A DNA stretch of 64,000 bases from an uncultured Methanolobus sp. (GCF_963667555.1 NZ_OY763421.1:2683562-2747561), one strand, 5' to 3'. Shown: positions 1 to 9,219, numbered from the stretch's first letter. Translations and numbers: made by a program. The notes: generated by a model not told the origin, from the sequence alone.

Positions 1-1
1 G

Positions 2-298
2 GCTTCAATTCTTGCGGTGAAGAAAACTCCTGAGCTTATTCCTATGTGCCACCAGATCCCAATTACCAAGGTGGACGTAGATTTTTCAATTCATGAGAAC
101 ATCGTTCGTGCAACTGTAGAGGTGCGTTCCGTTGGAAAAACAGGTGTTGAGATGGAGGCTCTCACAGGAGTTTCAGTTGCCCTGCTGACAGTGTGGGATA
201 TGGTCAAGTCTGCGGAGAAAGATGAGACGGGTAATTATCCTGCTACCGGAATTCAAAACATCAAGGTTCTTGAGAAAGTCAAAATGAACCAAAACTAA
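2..298 (+). CDS. moaC: Cyclic pyranopterin monophosphate synthase MoaC, 5'-truncated by window edge
   Basis: This is the C-terminal part of MoaC, which converts the MoaA product into cyclic pyranopterin monophosphate in molybdenum/tungsten cofactor synthesis. The frame is open to the window edge and reads through the GTG at 17, so that GTG is internal. The family block around [13 protein letters not shown] and the downstream E-M-E-A-L-T-G-V segment are both visible. The rest of the gene lies to the left. A tungsten or molybdenum enzyme in this window that could use the cofactor is the aldehyde ferredoxin oxidoreductase near 28 kb. Identity is confident; the true start is outside the window. 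Confidence 0.95.
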   Translation, partial: ASILAVKKTPELIPMCHQIPITKVDVDFSIHENIVRATVEVRSVGKTGVEMEALTGVSVALLTVWDMVKSAEKDETGNYPATGIQNIKVLEKVKMNQN

Positions 299-389
299 TG
301 TATTTGAGGGATGCATTAGGAAGCATTCAAAATTACACTGATCAATTATCAAACTTAAATATCAATTAAATCTTAAAGAGGTAAATTAT

Positions 390-1238
390 TTGAAAATTAT
401 AGGAGGACCAGCATCCCAGGCTCTTTCATCAAGGGTTGCAAGAGAACTTAATATTGAGCCTACTGTATGTGACTTCACAAAGTTCCCGGATGGTGAGCTC
501 TATTCACGTATACTTGATGAGGACGTGGATGAAGTTACTATTATCCAGAGTACGACTACGGATTCTGATCTTGTTGCATTATTACAGCTTATTGATGCTT
601 GTGAGGATTCACCTGTCATCAACGTGGTTATACCATACATGGGCTATGCCAGACAGGATAAAAAGTTCAAGAGCGGTGAGCCAATAACTGCAAGGGCTAT
701 CGCAAGAACCGTCAATGCAGACAGGATCTTTACAGTAAATATACATGAAGCAAGTGTTCTGAGCTATTTCAATGCTGATGCATTCGATCTGGACGCTTCA
801 CGCCTTCTGGGATATCATATAAGGTCACTGAACCTTTGTAACCCTCTGATCGTGTCACCTGACAAGGGTGCAATAGCTCTTGCGGAGAACACGGCTGCTG
901 ATGTAGGACTGGAATACGATTACCTTGAAAAGACAAGACATTCCGGTGATTCGGTTACCATCAAGGCAAAGAATGTCGATGTAATGAACAGGGATATCAT
1001 CATTATCGATGACATGATCGCAACCGGTGGAACAATGGCAGAATCTATCAAACTGCTCAAATCCCAGGGAGCAAAAGATGTCTATCTTGCATGTGTGCAC
1101 CCTGTCCTTGCAAGGAATGCGGTACTTCGCCTGTACAATGCAGGGGTAAAAGATATTATAGCTACCGACACAATAGAAAAGGTGCAGAGTTGTGTCAGTG
1201 TGGCACCTCTTATAGCCAATGCTTTAAGAAGTATCTGA
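390..1238 (+). CDS. prs: Ribose-phosphate pyrophosphokinase (PRPP synthetase)
   Basis: The 282-aa product makes 5-phosphoribosyl-1-pyrophosphate from ribose 5-phosphate and ATP, feeding nucleotide, histidine and (in methanogens) cofactor synthesis. The PRPP-binding loop with the Asp-Asp pair (IIIIDDMIATGGTM, about residues 203-216) and the N-terminal FPDGE motif are present. The length fits the short archaeal form, slightly under the ~315 aa of bacterial enzymes. The start is a TTG behind AAAGAGGT, the only start that keeps the family N-terminus (K-I-I-G-G-P-A-S). It stands alone, 91 bp after moaC and 24 bp before the next gene. Confidence 0.96.
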   Translation: MKIIGGPASQALSSRVARELNIEPTVCDFTKFPDGELYSRILDEDVDEVTIIQSTTTDSDLVALLQLIDACEDSPVINVVIPYMGYARQDKKFKSGEPITARAIARTVNADRIFTVNIHEASVLSYFNADAFDLDASRLLGYHIRSLNLCNPLIVSPDKGAIALAENTAADVGLEYDYLEKTRHSGDSVTIKAKNVDVMNRDIIIIDDMIATGGTMAESIKLLKSQGAKDVYLACVHPVLARNAVLRLYNAGVKDIIATDTIEKVQSCVSVAPLIANALRSI

Positions 1239-1262
1239 ACATTAATATATTGAGGTTAGATC

Positions 1263-1748
1263 ATGACGTTGCCCGATGTTTGTCCCAAAGACGGAGTTTC
1301 CCAGTGTAAGAAAAAAGCCTGCCACCTTTACGTAGTAGAGTGGCGTACCGGGGACGAACAATGTGTTATCGGGTATCGCTCAACCCACAAGGAGCTTTCA
1401 AGGTCCACTCCTATGGAAGATACTTATGCTGAAAGGACACGCATGAGGCTTCAAAATAAAGCTCCGGTTGAAAGAAGGTCATGGCCTGAAGCAGAACAAA
1501 GCACAGAAAGGCGCCAACATCTTCAGCGTCAGCCGGCTTCTGAAGAAGCTCCCACTGAGATCGCAAGACTTGCGCCAAGAGAGCCGATACATCCTGTTAA
1601 CCGCGAAGAGGTCGTGGTAAACGACAAGGACACCACGGTTTTTGAAGCTCGCAGGGATGGTCAGAAGGAAGATAAAAAGAGAAAGTCTCTGGATGAGATG
1701 ATGGATCTGGATCTTCCAAAGGATTATGAAGAAAAGTTCTGGGATTGA
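1263..1748 (+). CDS. Conserved hypothetical, N-terminal Cys motif and charged C-terminus
   Basis: I do not recognise this 161-aa protein. Its first 60 residues look folded and carry three early cysteines (C7, C15, C20, followed by H21) that could bind a metal. The rest is highly charged and low in complexity (many Glu, Arg, Pro), so it is probably disordered. It starts 24 bp after prs and ends 15 bp before the glycosylase gene on the same strand, so it may be co-transcribed with either. No membrane segment or signal peptide is visible. The function is unknown; that the gene is real rests on codon context and tight packing. Confidence 0.75.
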   Translation: MTLPDVCPKDGVSQCKKKACHLYVVEWRTGDEQCVIGYRSTHKELSRSTPMEDTYAERTRMRLQNKAPVERRSWPEAEQSTERRQHLQRQPASEEAPTEIARLAPREPIHPVNREEVVVNDKDTTVFEARRDGQKEDKKRKSLDEMMDLDLPKDYEEKFWD

Positions 1749-1763
1749 TTCTTCTTAAATTTC

Positions 1764-2396
1764 ATGACGGCTGGAATACTTTGCAGTGTATATGATCTGC
1801 TGCTGGATGAACTTGGACCTCAATACTGGTGGCCTGCAGATACGGCATTTGAAGTTGTTATAGGTGCAATGCTTACCCAGCAGACCAAATGGACCAATGT
1901 GGAAAAGGCTATTGAGGGTCTGAAGGAACACGGTCTTCTGGAAGTAGAACCTCTTGCTGAAGCTGATACAGAGCTTATTGAGGAGCTTGTGAGGTGTTGT
2001 GGTTTCTACCGGCAGAAAGCTTCCCGGTTAAAGGGTGTAGCAGCTTTTTTTGCAAAAAATGGTATGGAAAATGTCTTTTCCCTGCCTGTGATAGAACTCA
2101 GGAAAACCATATTGTCGCTCAAAGGAGTTGGCAATGAAACTGCTGACAGTATTGTGCTCTATGCCGCCAACAAGCCGAAGTTCGTAATTGATGCATACAC
2201 AACACGTATGATGAAGTGTATTGGGATCGAGGGTGACTATATACAATTGCAGCAGAGGTTTGAGGCAGAACTTCCGCAAAGCGTAGATATCTATAAGGAA
2301 TACCACGCCCTCATAGTTGAATATTCAAAAGCCTATTGCGGCAAGAAACGATGTAACGAATGTATTCTGAAGGATTTGAATAAGAATGGATATTGA
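1764..2396 (+). CDS. Endonuclease III superfamily DNA glycosylase, MagIII-like
   Basis: This 210-aa HhH-GPD protein should remove damaged (probably alkylated) bases from DNA. The helix-hairpin-helix (LKGVGNETADSI, residues ~119-130) is followed by the catalytic aspartate in VIDAYTTR (D143). The lysine used by bifunctional endonuclease III is replaced (G-N-E-T instead of G-R-K-T, E125), which predicts a glycosylase without lyase activity, as in the 3-methyladenine glycosylase MagIII group. The C-terminal cluster region has only C192, C197 and C200; the fourth position is Asn206, so a normal [4Fe-4S] cluster is doubtful. The gene overlaps the next one by 11 bp, suggesting translational coupling. 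Confidence 0.85.
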   Translation: MTAGILCSVYDLLLDELGPQYWWPADTAFEVVIGAMLTQQTKWTNVEKAIEGLKEHGLLEVEPLAEADTELIEELVRCCGFYRQKASRLKGVAAFFAKNGMENVFSLPVIELRKTILSLKGVGNETADSIVLYAANKPKFVIDAYTTRMMKCIGIEGDYIQLQQRFEAELPQSVDIYKEYHALIVEYSKAYCGKKRCNECILKDLNKNGY

Positions 2397-3165
2397 GACG
2401 TACAATAAGATATGTGAAAGCCTTGAGAGTGTCGATGACGTAAAGAATGTTTCACGGCAGTTCTCACAGCCCATAGGTACTATCCATTCAATATTGAACC
2501 AGAAAACCGTTACAAAGGTAAAGAGAAATTTCTCCAAAGTCAAGAATAAGTCTCCAAGGCATCTGAGGCAATGGAGGAAAGGAAAAAGCATCATTGAGAT
2601 AGCAAAAAAGAATGATATTCCTGCAACTCTTATGGTTTCCATGCTGCTTAAGGAAATGGGCATTCCTAAAAAAGGTTTTATCAGGAATCTTGAAGACCAG
2701 CCTGACGGGCGTCTTAAAAGAGAAGTTATTGCAGCTATGGAATCTGATTTCTTCTTCTCTCCCAAAGCTCATGCACTTCATGCAGAGAAAGGTGAAATGG
2801 GAGAGTCCATTCTTGCGCAGTGGCTTGGCGAACACGAAATAACATACAGGTCAGAAAATGACCTCAGGGCTGAAGGCTCTTCAAAAACTCCTGATTTTCT
2901 GCTGGATTCAGAAATTGTAATTGATGGTATCGATATTTTCTGGATAGAAAGCAAGGCTCTTTTCGGTGATGAGAAAGAGCATGAATATTATATTAAAAAA
3001 CAGTTCAGGGAATACGAAGAGAATTACGGTACTGGTATGATCGTTTACTGGTACGGTTACATAGATACTCTTAGTTACAATGGGAATCTGATTAAAGATT
3101 ACAGGTTCTTCGACAGGGATCGTGATACCATAGAAGAACTTCTGAACTTCAAGACTTACTGGTAA
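2386..3165 (+). CDS. CDIN1/C15orf41-like (TPD family) predicted nuclease
   Basis: The 259-aa protein matches the TPD family that includes human CDIN1 (C15orf41), a predicted PD-(D/E)XK nuclease that partners Codanin-1. The TPD motif is at 168-170 and the E-S-K catalytic triplet in FWIESKALFGD at 188-190. The downstream YWYGYID block is also shared with CDIN1. The first ~110 residues contain two helix-turn-helix-like segments (around 15-45 and 65-95), as in the family. The start codon lies inside the end of the upstream glycosylase gene. Family membership is confident from motif order; substrate and archaeal role are unknown. The pairing with a glycosylase hints at DNA repair (inference). Confidence 0.85.
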   Translation: MDIETYNKICESLESVDDVKNVSRQFSQPIGTIHSILNQKTVTKVKRNFSKVKNKSPRHLRQWRKGKSIIEIAKKNDIPATLMVSMLLKEMGIPKKGFIRNLEDQPDGRLKREVIAAMESDFFFSPKAHALHAEKGEMGESILAQWLGEHEITYRSENDLRAEGSSKTPDFLLDSEIVIDGIDIFWIESKALFGDEKEHEYYIKKQFREYEENYGTGMIVYWYGYIDTLSYNGNLIKDYRFFDRDRDTIEELLNFKTYW

Positions 3166-3196
3166 TATATGTTTATAGGCAATATAATGGTAATTA

Positions 3197-3439
3197 TTAT
3201 TCCAGTGTTTTGCTATTCTGTAGCTTTTTCAGTTCAGACATGACCTTTTTTGTATATACCTGATAGACACCTTCGTCATCATATACAACAACTTCCTTGT
3301 TGATGGTGGCATGATTTGCGTGGACCACGAGGAATGGCCAGAGCTCATTGTTGTTCGGATCACGCTGGTTTTTCATGTTGAAAATATCCTCAGAAGTGCA
3401 TAGTGAGATCCTGTGCATATTTTCGGTAATACGAGTCAT
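3197..3439 (-). CDS. Small hypothetical protein (80 aa)
   Basis: This small soluble protein of 80 aa is convergent with the TPD nuclease gene. It has no recognisable domain. The sequence looks like a real compact fold, with a central hydrophobic run (LWPFLVVHANHA) and a basic, Leu/Lys-rich C-terminus. No clear ribosome site precedes the ATG, so it may be leaderless. Function unknown. Confidence 0.55.
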   Translation of the reverse strand: MTRITENMHRISLCTSEDIFNMKNQRDPNNNELWPFLVVHANHATINKEVVVYDDEGVYQVYTKKVMSELKKLQNSKTLE

Positions 3440-3502
3440 ATTAAAATGAACAGTAATTTTTTATTAATACCTTTCGTATTGAAATTATATGAGGTGGGAA
3501 TC

Positions 3503-3548
3503 TGTCCGCAAACGGACAAAAAACTCTTATAAGATTCCTTTCAGGAAT
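3503..3548 (+). promoter_or_regulatory. Two hairpins in the lysS upstream region
   Basis: Two perfect short inverted repeats sit in the 233-bp gap before lysS: TGTCCG-CAAA-CGGACA at 3503-3518 and ATTCCT-TTC-AGGAAT at 3534-3548, with A-rich sequence and the palindrome CTTATAAG between them. They lie 125-170 bp upstream of the lysS start. They could be RNA hairpins in a leader, or a terminator or operator. The sequence does not decide between these. Confidence 0.45.
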
Positions 3549-3672
3549 TTTGTCTTAAGCAAAGATTATAATAGTAACAATCATCTAAGGTTACTGAATC
3601 CGGAGCATCCGTGAATTTCAATATTTTCAATAATATTGTTCATTAATACTCTTATCATAGATCGGTGAAATC

Positions 3673-5265
3673 ATGGCAGATATTACACATTGGGCAGATG
3701 TCATCGCAGACGAGGTGCTGGCAAAAGGCAAGAAGCACCTTGTTGCAACAGGCATCACACCCTCAGGTCACATTCATATTGGTAACATGCGCGAGGTCGT
3801 AACTGCAGATGTAGCATTCAGGGCTCTTGAAGACAAAGGCGCTGATGTGGAGTTCATCTACATTGCAGACACATACGACCCATTAAGAAAGGTCTATCCT
3901 TTCCTTGATGAAAGTTATGCGCCACACGTTGGCAAACCACTTTCAGAGATCCCATGCCCATGCGGTAATCATAGGAATTATTCCGAACACTTCCTTGAGC
4001 CATTCCTTGCAGCTCTTGAACACCTGGGAATTCACCCTAAGATCTACAGGGCAGATGAGCTTTACAAGGAAGGTGTCTACGTAGAAGCTATCAAGCAGGC
4101 TCTTTTGAAGAAGGACGAGATCGCAGCGATCCTCCAGAAGAAATCCGGCAAGACCCCGGTAGATACATGGAACCCTTTCAACCCTATATGCAATGAATGT
4201 GGAAAGGTAAACACCACCATTGTAACCGGTTTTGATCTTGATGCTGAAACCGTGGACTACAAGTGTTCATGTGGAAGCGAGGGCAAAGTCTCTATGAAGG
4301 GCGGCGGAAAACTGACATGGCGTGTTGACTGGCCTGCAAGGTGGAAGGCTCTTGGTGTTACCGTTGAGCCATTCGGAAAGGATCACGCTTCAAGAGGCGG
4401 TTCATACGATACCGGTGTTGACATTACCAGAGATATTTTCGGCTATCAGGCACCACACCCAATAGTTTATGAATGGATCATGCTGGGTGAGAAAGGAGCT
4501 ATGTCATCATCAACTGGTGTTGTTGTTTCAATTGCGGATATGCTTAAGGTGGTGCCACCTGAGGTACTGCGTTACCTTATCATCCGTACAAAACCTGAAA
4601 AGCACATCAGGTTCGACCCTGCATTACCACTTCTCACACTTGTTGATGAGTTTGAGCGCCTTCAGACAAGCGACAATGCTACATCCTATGATAAGAGGAT
4701 GATCGAGCTTTCACATGCAGCAGGACTCTGCCACACAGATATCCCATTCAAGCACATGACAACTATCTATCAGGTTGCAGCAGGTGACTTTGACAGGATA
4801 ATGAATATCGTGAAGAGAGCAGGTTACAACACCAGCAGCGAGAAATGCATACGTGAGCTTGTTGGCAATGTTGGCAACTGGCTTGAGATGTACGCTCCTG
4901 ACAATGCAAAGTTCAGTGTTCAGGATGAGCTTCCTGTAAGTACTTCACAGCTTAATGATCTCCAGAGAGCTTTCCTCAGTTCATTTGCAAGCATACTGGA
5001 CAAGAGCGGTGAGCTGAACGGTGAGGACTATCACAACCTTGTATATTCCGCAAAGGAAGCAGGTTCTGAGCTGAACACAATGATCGTAGATGCGCTCAAT
5101 GTGGATGCAGCTTCACTTGAAGTAAATCCGAAGGAACTCTTCAAGGCAGTATATATTTCAGTGCTCGGACAGGCTTCTGGTCCTAAAGCAGGATGGTTCC
5201 TTTCATCACTTGAGAAGGACTTCCTTGCAATGCGCTTTAAGGAAGCAGCAGAGTATAGGCCATAG
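3673..5265 (+). CDS. lysS: Lysyl-tRNA synthetase, class I
   Basis: The 530-aa class I LysRS charges tRNA-Lys. The HIGH-type motif is PSGHIHIGN (residues 30-38) and the KMSKS-type motif is MSSST (277-281). Two zinc-ribbon-like cysteine groups lie between them (CPCGN, and CNEC with CSCG), as expected of archaeal class I LysRS. The helical C-terminal anticodon-binding part is complete. The start ATG follows GGTGAAATC. The gene is transcribed alone from a long upstream region with hairpins. Some Methanosarcinales also carry a class II LysRS; this window cannot show whether this genome does. Confidence 0.98.
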   Translation: MADITHWADVIADEVLAKGKKHLVATGITPSGHIHIGNMREVVTADVAFRALEDKGADVEFIYIADTYDPLRKVYPFLDESYAPHVGKPLSEIPCPCGNHRNYSEHFLEPFLAALEHLGIHPKIYRADELYKEGVYVEAIKQALLKKDEIAAILQKKSGKTPVDTWNPFNPICNECGKVNTTIVTGFDLDAETVDYKCSCGSEGKVSMKGGGKLTWRVDWPARWKALGVTVEPFGKDHASRGGSYDTGVDITRDIFGYQAPHPIVYEWIMLGEKGAMSSSTGVVVSIADMLKVVPPEVLRYLIIRTKPEKHIRFDPALPLLTLVDEFERLQTSDNATSYDKRMIELSHAAGLCHTDIPFKHMTTIYQVAAGDFDRIMNIVKRAGYNTSSEKCIRELVGNVGNWLEMYAPDNAKFSVQDELPVSTSQLNDLQRAFLSSFASILDKSGELNGEDYHNLVYSAKEAGSELNTMIVDALNVDAASLEVNPKELFKAVYISVLGQASGPKAGWFLSSLEKDFLAMRFKEAAEYRP

Positions 5266-5280
5266 ACCCTGAAACTGATC

Positions 5281-5949
5281 ATGGAAAACAATTCATCCCC
5301 GGGCAGTTACCTTCAGGGTAAGTCTCATTTCCTTGCCTGGGATGAAGAATACAAACATGTGACCTGGGGTGGTCCCAGGTCGATATCGATGCTCGAGGGA
5401 TTAATCTCTTCCAGTTCACTAATTCTTGATCTTGGCTGCGGGAACGGCAGGTTCCTTTTGCCACTTTCCCGTAAGTACAATACAATTGGCACTGATGTCT
5501 CAACAATTGCTGTGAGAAGAGCCAGAGAATATCTTTCAAAAAGCAATGTTGAAAGTGAGAACAGGGCTGAATGCCTTGCTTCAAGCATAACATCGATTCC
5601 TTTTTCTGAGAATTCTTTTGACGCAATCTTGTGTCTTGGGGTTTTGCAGCACCTGCTGGAAGATGAAAGAAAGCAGGCTATCTCTGAGATAAAAAGAGTG
5701 ATGAAAAGCGGCGCTATCTTTGTGCTGGAAGTTTTTGGAACAGAAGACATGAGATATGGCGGTGAGTCTGTGGAAAAAGACACCTTCATCAGAAAAAATG
5801 GTATCATATACCACTATTTTACACAGGATGAACTGGCATCACTGCTCGGCGGATTTGAAATATTAGAAATGAAAGACCTGGTATCTGAAAAAAAGTTTCA
5901 TGGCGAGCCACACAGGCGCCATCAAATAAGAGTAATTGCACGTCTTTAG
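5281..5949 (+). CDS. Class I SAM-dependent methyltransferase
   Basis: This is a 222-aa Rossmann-fold methyltransferase. Motif I is ILDLGCGNGRF (residues ~43-53), the acidic post-I residue is in GTDVS, and the FDAILCLGVLQHL stretch is the usual motif IV region. The substrate is not recognisable. The gene starts 15 bp after lysS and may be cotranscribed with it. Its stop codon overlaps the stop of the convergent BofA-like gene by 4 bp. Confidence 0.85.
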   Translation: MENNSSPGSYLQGKSHFLAWDEEYKHVTWGGPRSISMLEGLISSSSLILDLGCGNGRFLLPLSRKYNTIGTDVSTIAVRRAREYLSKSNVESENRAECLASSITSIPFSENSFDAILCLGVLQHLLEDERKQAISEIKRVMKSGAIFVLEVFGTEDMRYGGESVEKDTFIRKNGIIYHYFTQDELASLLGGFEILEMKDLVSEKKFHGEPHRRHQIRVIARL

Positions 5950-6200
5950 AATGCGATTCCAAAGTAGTTAAGCACAATGATAAGAAGTGCGCCAAATATT
6001 CCTGCAATTGCACATACAAGGATCACTACCCATGTATAAGCAATGTTGAGGCCTAATACGAGGTTTGCAACAACCAGTACTACAAGTCCTAAAACGGTGT
6101 TAATAGCCATGTTCTTGACGGTTTTCAGTACTTTCCAGAGAATTATTGCAGCTATGATAGCTACTATCAGAAAAACTATTTCGGTTACCATAATCACCAT
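5946..6200 (-). CDS. BofA-like small membrane protein
   Basis: This 84-aa protein has about three hydrophobic segments and resembles the pro-sigmaK processing inhibitor BofA family, in particular the block NTVLGLVVLVVANLVLG. In Bacillus, BofA inhibits an intramembrane protease. The role in archaea is unknown, since they have no sigma-K. The start could also be the ATG at 6191. The gene ends in a 4-bp convergent overlap with the methyltransferase gene. Confidence 0.7.
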   Translation of the reverse strand: MVIMVTEIVFLIVAIIAAIILWKVLKTVKNMAINTVLGLVVLVVANLVLGLNIAYTWVVILVCAIAGIFGALLIIVLNYFGIAF

Positions 6201-6241
6201 TTTTATATTACAACGATAAGTATTTAATCGTTACTAAAAAA

Positions 6242-6661
6242 TTAGAGTTTGTTAACATCACTCAGGAATTGAGTAACCTCTTCTTTCAACTCATCAATTG
6301 TACGATACTCTTTGCAGATTATCCTCTTATCACCAAGGAGCATTGCAGAAACGTTTGCTTCAGCAGTATACAGGCATAGCACTGGAAATCCTTTTTGAAG
6401 TGCGCTGCATATTTCGTAACCAACGCCAATTGAAGGTGTGCTGACCTCTGCTATCACACATTCGCTTTTTTCAAGGAATTCCATGTCCCTTATGTAAATC
6501 TCTTCCTCTGTGAGCAATGATTCTGTCTTTTCAAGTTCAGGGTCAGCAACATGCCAGCTCAGAATTTCGTGGCCGCTATCCTGAAGATAGTTGCAAATCT
6601 CCATGTAAGTGGAAAGCATCTGCCTGCCACCTCTAATAGAAGCTGAAAGGAATACTCTCAT
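6242..6661 (-). CDS. Nucleoside 2-deoxyribosyltransferase family, DNPH1/Rcl-like hydrolase
   Basis: The 139-aa protein begins with MRVFLSASIRGG, the nucleotide-binding start of the family, and contains EVSTPSIGVGYEI, which closely resembles the catalytic block of DNPH1/Rcl. Those enzymes cleave the N-glycosidic bond of deoxynucleoside 5'-monophosphates and so sanitise nucleotide pools. The glutamate in GVGYE is the probable nucleophile region. The start codon overlaps the stop of the U32 peptidase gene (ATGA), so the two are coupled in translation. Confidence 0.8.
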   Translation of the reverse strand: MRVFLSASIRGGRQMLSTYMEICNYLQDSGHEILSWHVADPELEKTESLLTEEEIYIRDMEFLEKSECVIAEVSTPSIGVGYEICSALQKGFPVLCLYTAEANVSAMLLGDKRIICKEYRTIDELKEEVTQFLSDVNKL

Positions 6662-9159
6662 TGCACACCTCTGTGGTAATGTCCTCTGGTATGGAACTCA
6701 CTGATGTCACTTCCTTGCCAGATGTGTTTTGTGTCACCTGAGTAGTAAGCATCAATATTCGCTCTGTATGCTCTTGTAACCATACTGACGTTGTAATCAT
6801 CCATGTTCCTTGCATCAATTCTCAGTCTTGAAACACTTGCTTTGATAAGTTGAGGAATATCGTCCAGAAGGCAGAGTTCCCTTGAATTGAAAATGTGGGT
6901 TCTGCACTGGGAATCTGTTTTGATCGGGAACTCAAATCCTTTCTCATCAATTATCTCAAACTTTCCGCCTTTGCACTGAGAGCCACAGTTGAATCCATTC
7001 TCATCTTTCTCTCCGAGCACACCGCCTATGAGACAGTGTTCGGATTCCATTATCTGGATCTGTCCATGTGCAATATATTCGCAATCTCCATATTTTGCAA
7101 TCTCAGTAATTTGTCCAAGATTCATCTCAGTTGAGAGTGTGACAGCGTTTGCACCCTTTTCTTCGAGTGCATGAAGGCTGTGTTTGTTGAACACATTCAG
7201 GGAACTGTCAGTTAAGATTTTCAGACCTGCATTGCGTGCAATTTCAAGAATACCAAGATTCTCTGCAATGATTCCCTCAAAACCCAGTTCCTTTGCAAGT
7301 TTTATAGTTTCTTTCACATTCTGTAATTCTGGGTCTTTCGTAATGACCTGAGTGTGCAAATATACAGGGATATTCTTTTCAGTTGCAAGCTCAGTCATCA
7401 CTTTCCACTCAAGAGTCTGAAGCTCTTTTAATGATACATCAATGTAAACAAGGTCTGCTCCGCTTTTCAATGCGGAATTGAACTTTTCTGAATCACTGAC
7501 ACTGACCGAAAGCAGTATTCTTTTATCCTCTTTGCTTTCAGTGCCTGATTCGATATCTGTTCCTGTTCCTGTTTCAGCTTCCTTTTCCTGTATTTCAGAA
7601 CTTCTCTCATGTGCCGGTCTTCTGAACTTTTCGATTCTAATCCTTTCAAGTTCTGCTGTAGCCTCGGTTCTTGCATTGTTCAGCTCTTTAATCGGAATGA
7701 ATGCATCATCCGGCATCTCAACTTCAATTTGCTGAGCTTCAAAAACAGTATTTCCGGTTTTTGCAAGCTGCTTTCTCACATCTTCTTCTGTTGTTGGTCT
7801 TTTCTGCGACCTTTCAACGATGTAATCGGAAACGACAGTTGATGTGTTATTTTCATTATCAGAAAGTGAGAGTTCAAGCTTCTCACCGATGAGTGCTTTG
7901 AATCTGATGGAAACCGGAACTTTGCGTATTGGTGAAGGAGAACTGTATGATGCCTGCGATTCTTTCATCAGGGAATCATCAAGTGTCCTGTAAACCGTGG
8001 TTCCATTCTTAGGAGGCTGGTCAAAATTGATGGTAATGATATCTCCAATGCCTGCTTTCTTCTCCAGTTTGTCACCTATGTAGATTCCTCTTACAATTGT
8101 GCCGGCATCCCTGCTGCCTTCAAAACCGATACCATCTCCTACTTCAAGCTCTCCGGTAAGCGTTATCTCCATTCTTTTGAATTTATTATTGAACCCGCTA
8201 ACCTTTCCAACCACAATTCCCTGGTTATGAGGTCTTTCCCGGCTCATCAGGTCTCCAGCAGGATCACCTTTGAAGTATCCGGTTGTGAATTCACGGTTGA
8301 ATAATTGTTCCAGATTCTCCTTCTCTTCATCAGTGACAAAAAAGTTGTCAGGGTCTTCTGCGAACCTGTCAATAAGGTTGCGATATATTCTCACAACGCC
8401 TGCAACATATTCAGGGCGCTTCATCCTGCCTTCGATCTTGAATGAATCTATTCCCGCTTTAATTAGTTCAGGTAAAATCTCAGATGTATTCAGGTCTTTA
8501 GGACTCAGAAGGTAGCTGCCTTCAGTCTTTAGCTCCTTACCATTCCTTCGTAATCTGTATTGTTTGCGGCATGGCTGGGCACAATATCCACGATTGCCGC
8601 TCCTGCCACCTATCATACTGCTCATGAGGCACTGGCCGGAATAGCATATACAGAGTGCACCGTGAACAAATGCTTCGATTTCCATTCCGGTTTCGTTTTT
8701 AATCCTTGAAATCTCATCAAGTGAGAGTTCCCTTGCAAGCACAACTCTCTTCACTCCCATCTCTTTCAGAGAAGTCACAGCTTCTGTGTTGTGTATCGTC
8801 ATCTGTGTGCTTGCATGGATTGGAAGTGAAGGAACTTTTTCTCTTGCAAGTTCCAGCAGTCCCATATCCTGCACAATGATGGCATCAGTTCCAAGTTCAT
8901 CAAGGGTGTACATCAGTTCGAGTGCCTTTTCCATCTCACTGTCCTTGATGAGTGTGTTCATGGTAACATAGACCTTGACACCTCTAAGGTGAGCAAAGTC
9001 AAGAGCTTCACTGAATTCTTCTATGGTAAAATTGCCTGCATATGCCCTGGCGCTGAAATCCTTCACTCCGAGATATACTGCATCTGCTCCGTTTTCAACG
9101 GCAGCGATCAGGGATTCCATATTTCCGGCAGGAGCTAAAAGTTCGGGAGTTTTAAGCAT
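6658..9159 (-). CDS. U32 family peptidase, two-module form (collagenase-like/RlhA-type)
   Basis: This 833-aa protein has a complete N-terminal U32 domain with the signature EAFVHGALCICYSGQCLMS, followed by the GRSGNRGYCAQPCRKQYR cysteine block. A DUF3656-like middle comes next. A second, degenerate U32-like module starts near residue 555 and ends with its own Cys-rich block (CGSQC and CRTHIF). Bacterial relatives include PrtC-type proteases and RlhA/TrhP, which are needed for RNA hydroxylation, so an RNA-modification role is as plausible as proteolysis. The gene heads a two-gene run with the DNPH1-like hydrolase. Confidence 0.9.
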   Translation of the reverse strand: MLKTPELLAPAGNMESLIAAVENGADAVYLGVKDFSARAYAGNFTIEEFSEALDFAHLRGVKVYVTMNTLIKDSEMEKALELMYTLDELGTDAIIVQDMGLLELAREKVPSLPIHASTQMTIHNTEAVTSLKEMGVKRVVLARELSLDEISRIKNETGMEIEAFVHGALCICYSGQCLMSSMIGGRSGNRGYCAQPCRKQYRLRRNGKELKTEGSYLLSPKDLNTSEILPELIKAGIDSFKIEGRMKRPEYVAGVVRIYRNLIDRFAEDPDNFFVTDEEKENLEQLFNREFTTGYFKGDPAGDLMSRERPHNQGIVVGKVSGFNNKFKRMEITLTGELEVGDGIGFEGSRDAGTIVRGIYIGDKLEKKAGIGDIITINFDQPPKNGTTVYRTLDDSLMKESQASYSSPSPIRKVPVSIRFKALIGEKLELSLSDNENNTSTVVSDYIVERSQKRPTTEEDVRKQLAKTGNTVFEAQQIEVEMPDDAFIPIKELNNARTEATAELERIRIEKFRRPAHERSSEIQEKEAETGTGTDIESGTESKEDKRILLSVSVSDSEKFNSALKSGADLVYIDVSLKELQTLEWKVMTELATEKNIPVYLHTQVITKDPELQNVKETIKLAKELGFEGIIAENLGILEIARNAGLKILTDSSLNVFNKHSLHALEEKGANAVTLSTEMNLGQITEIAKYGDCEYIAHGQIQIMESEHCLIGGVLGEKDENGFNCGSQCKGGKFEIIDEKGFEFPIKTDSQCRTHIFNSRELCLLDDIPQLIKASVSRLRIDARNMDDYNVSMVTRAYRANIDAYYSGDTKHIWQGSDISEFHTRGHYHRGVQ

Positions 9160-9219
9160 GATAATCGCTCAGATGAGGTGAGAGTATATAAATGCCCCTC
9201 TCAATAAATCACAGAAAAC

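Noticed and set aside
17..19. GTG at 17 as the start of moaC
   Set aside because: The upstream codons continue in frame and the protein lacks the family N-terminus, so the gene begins outside the window.
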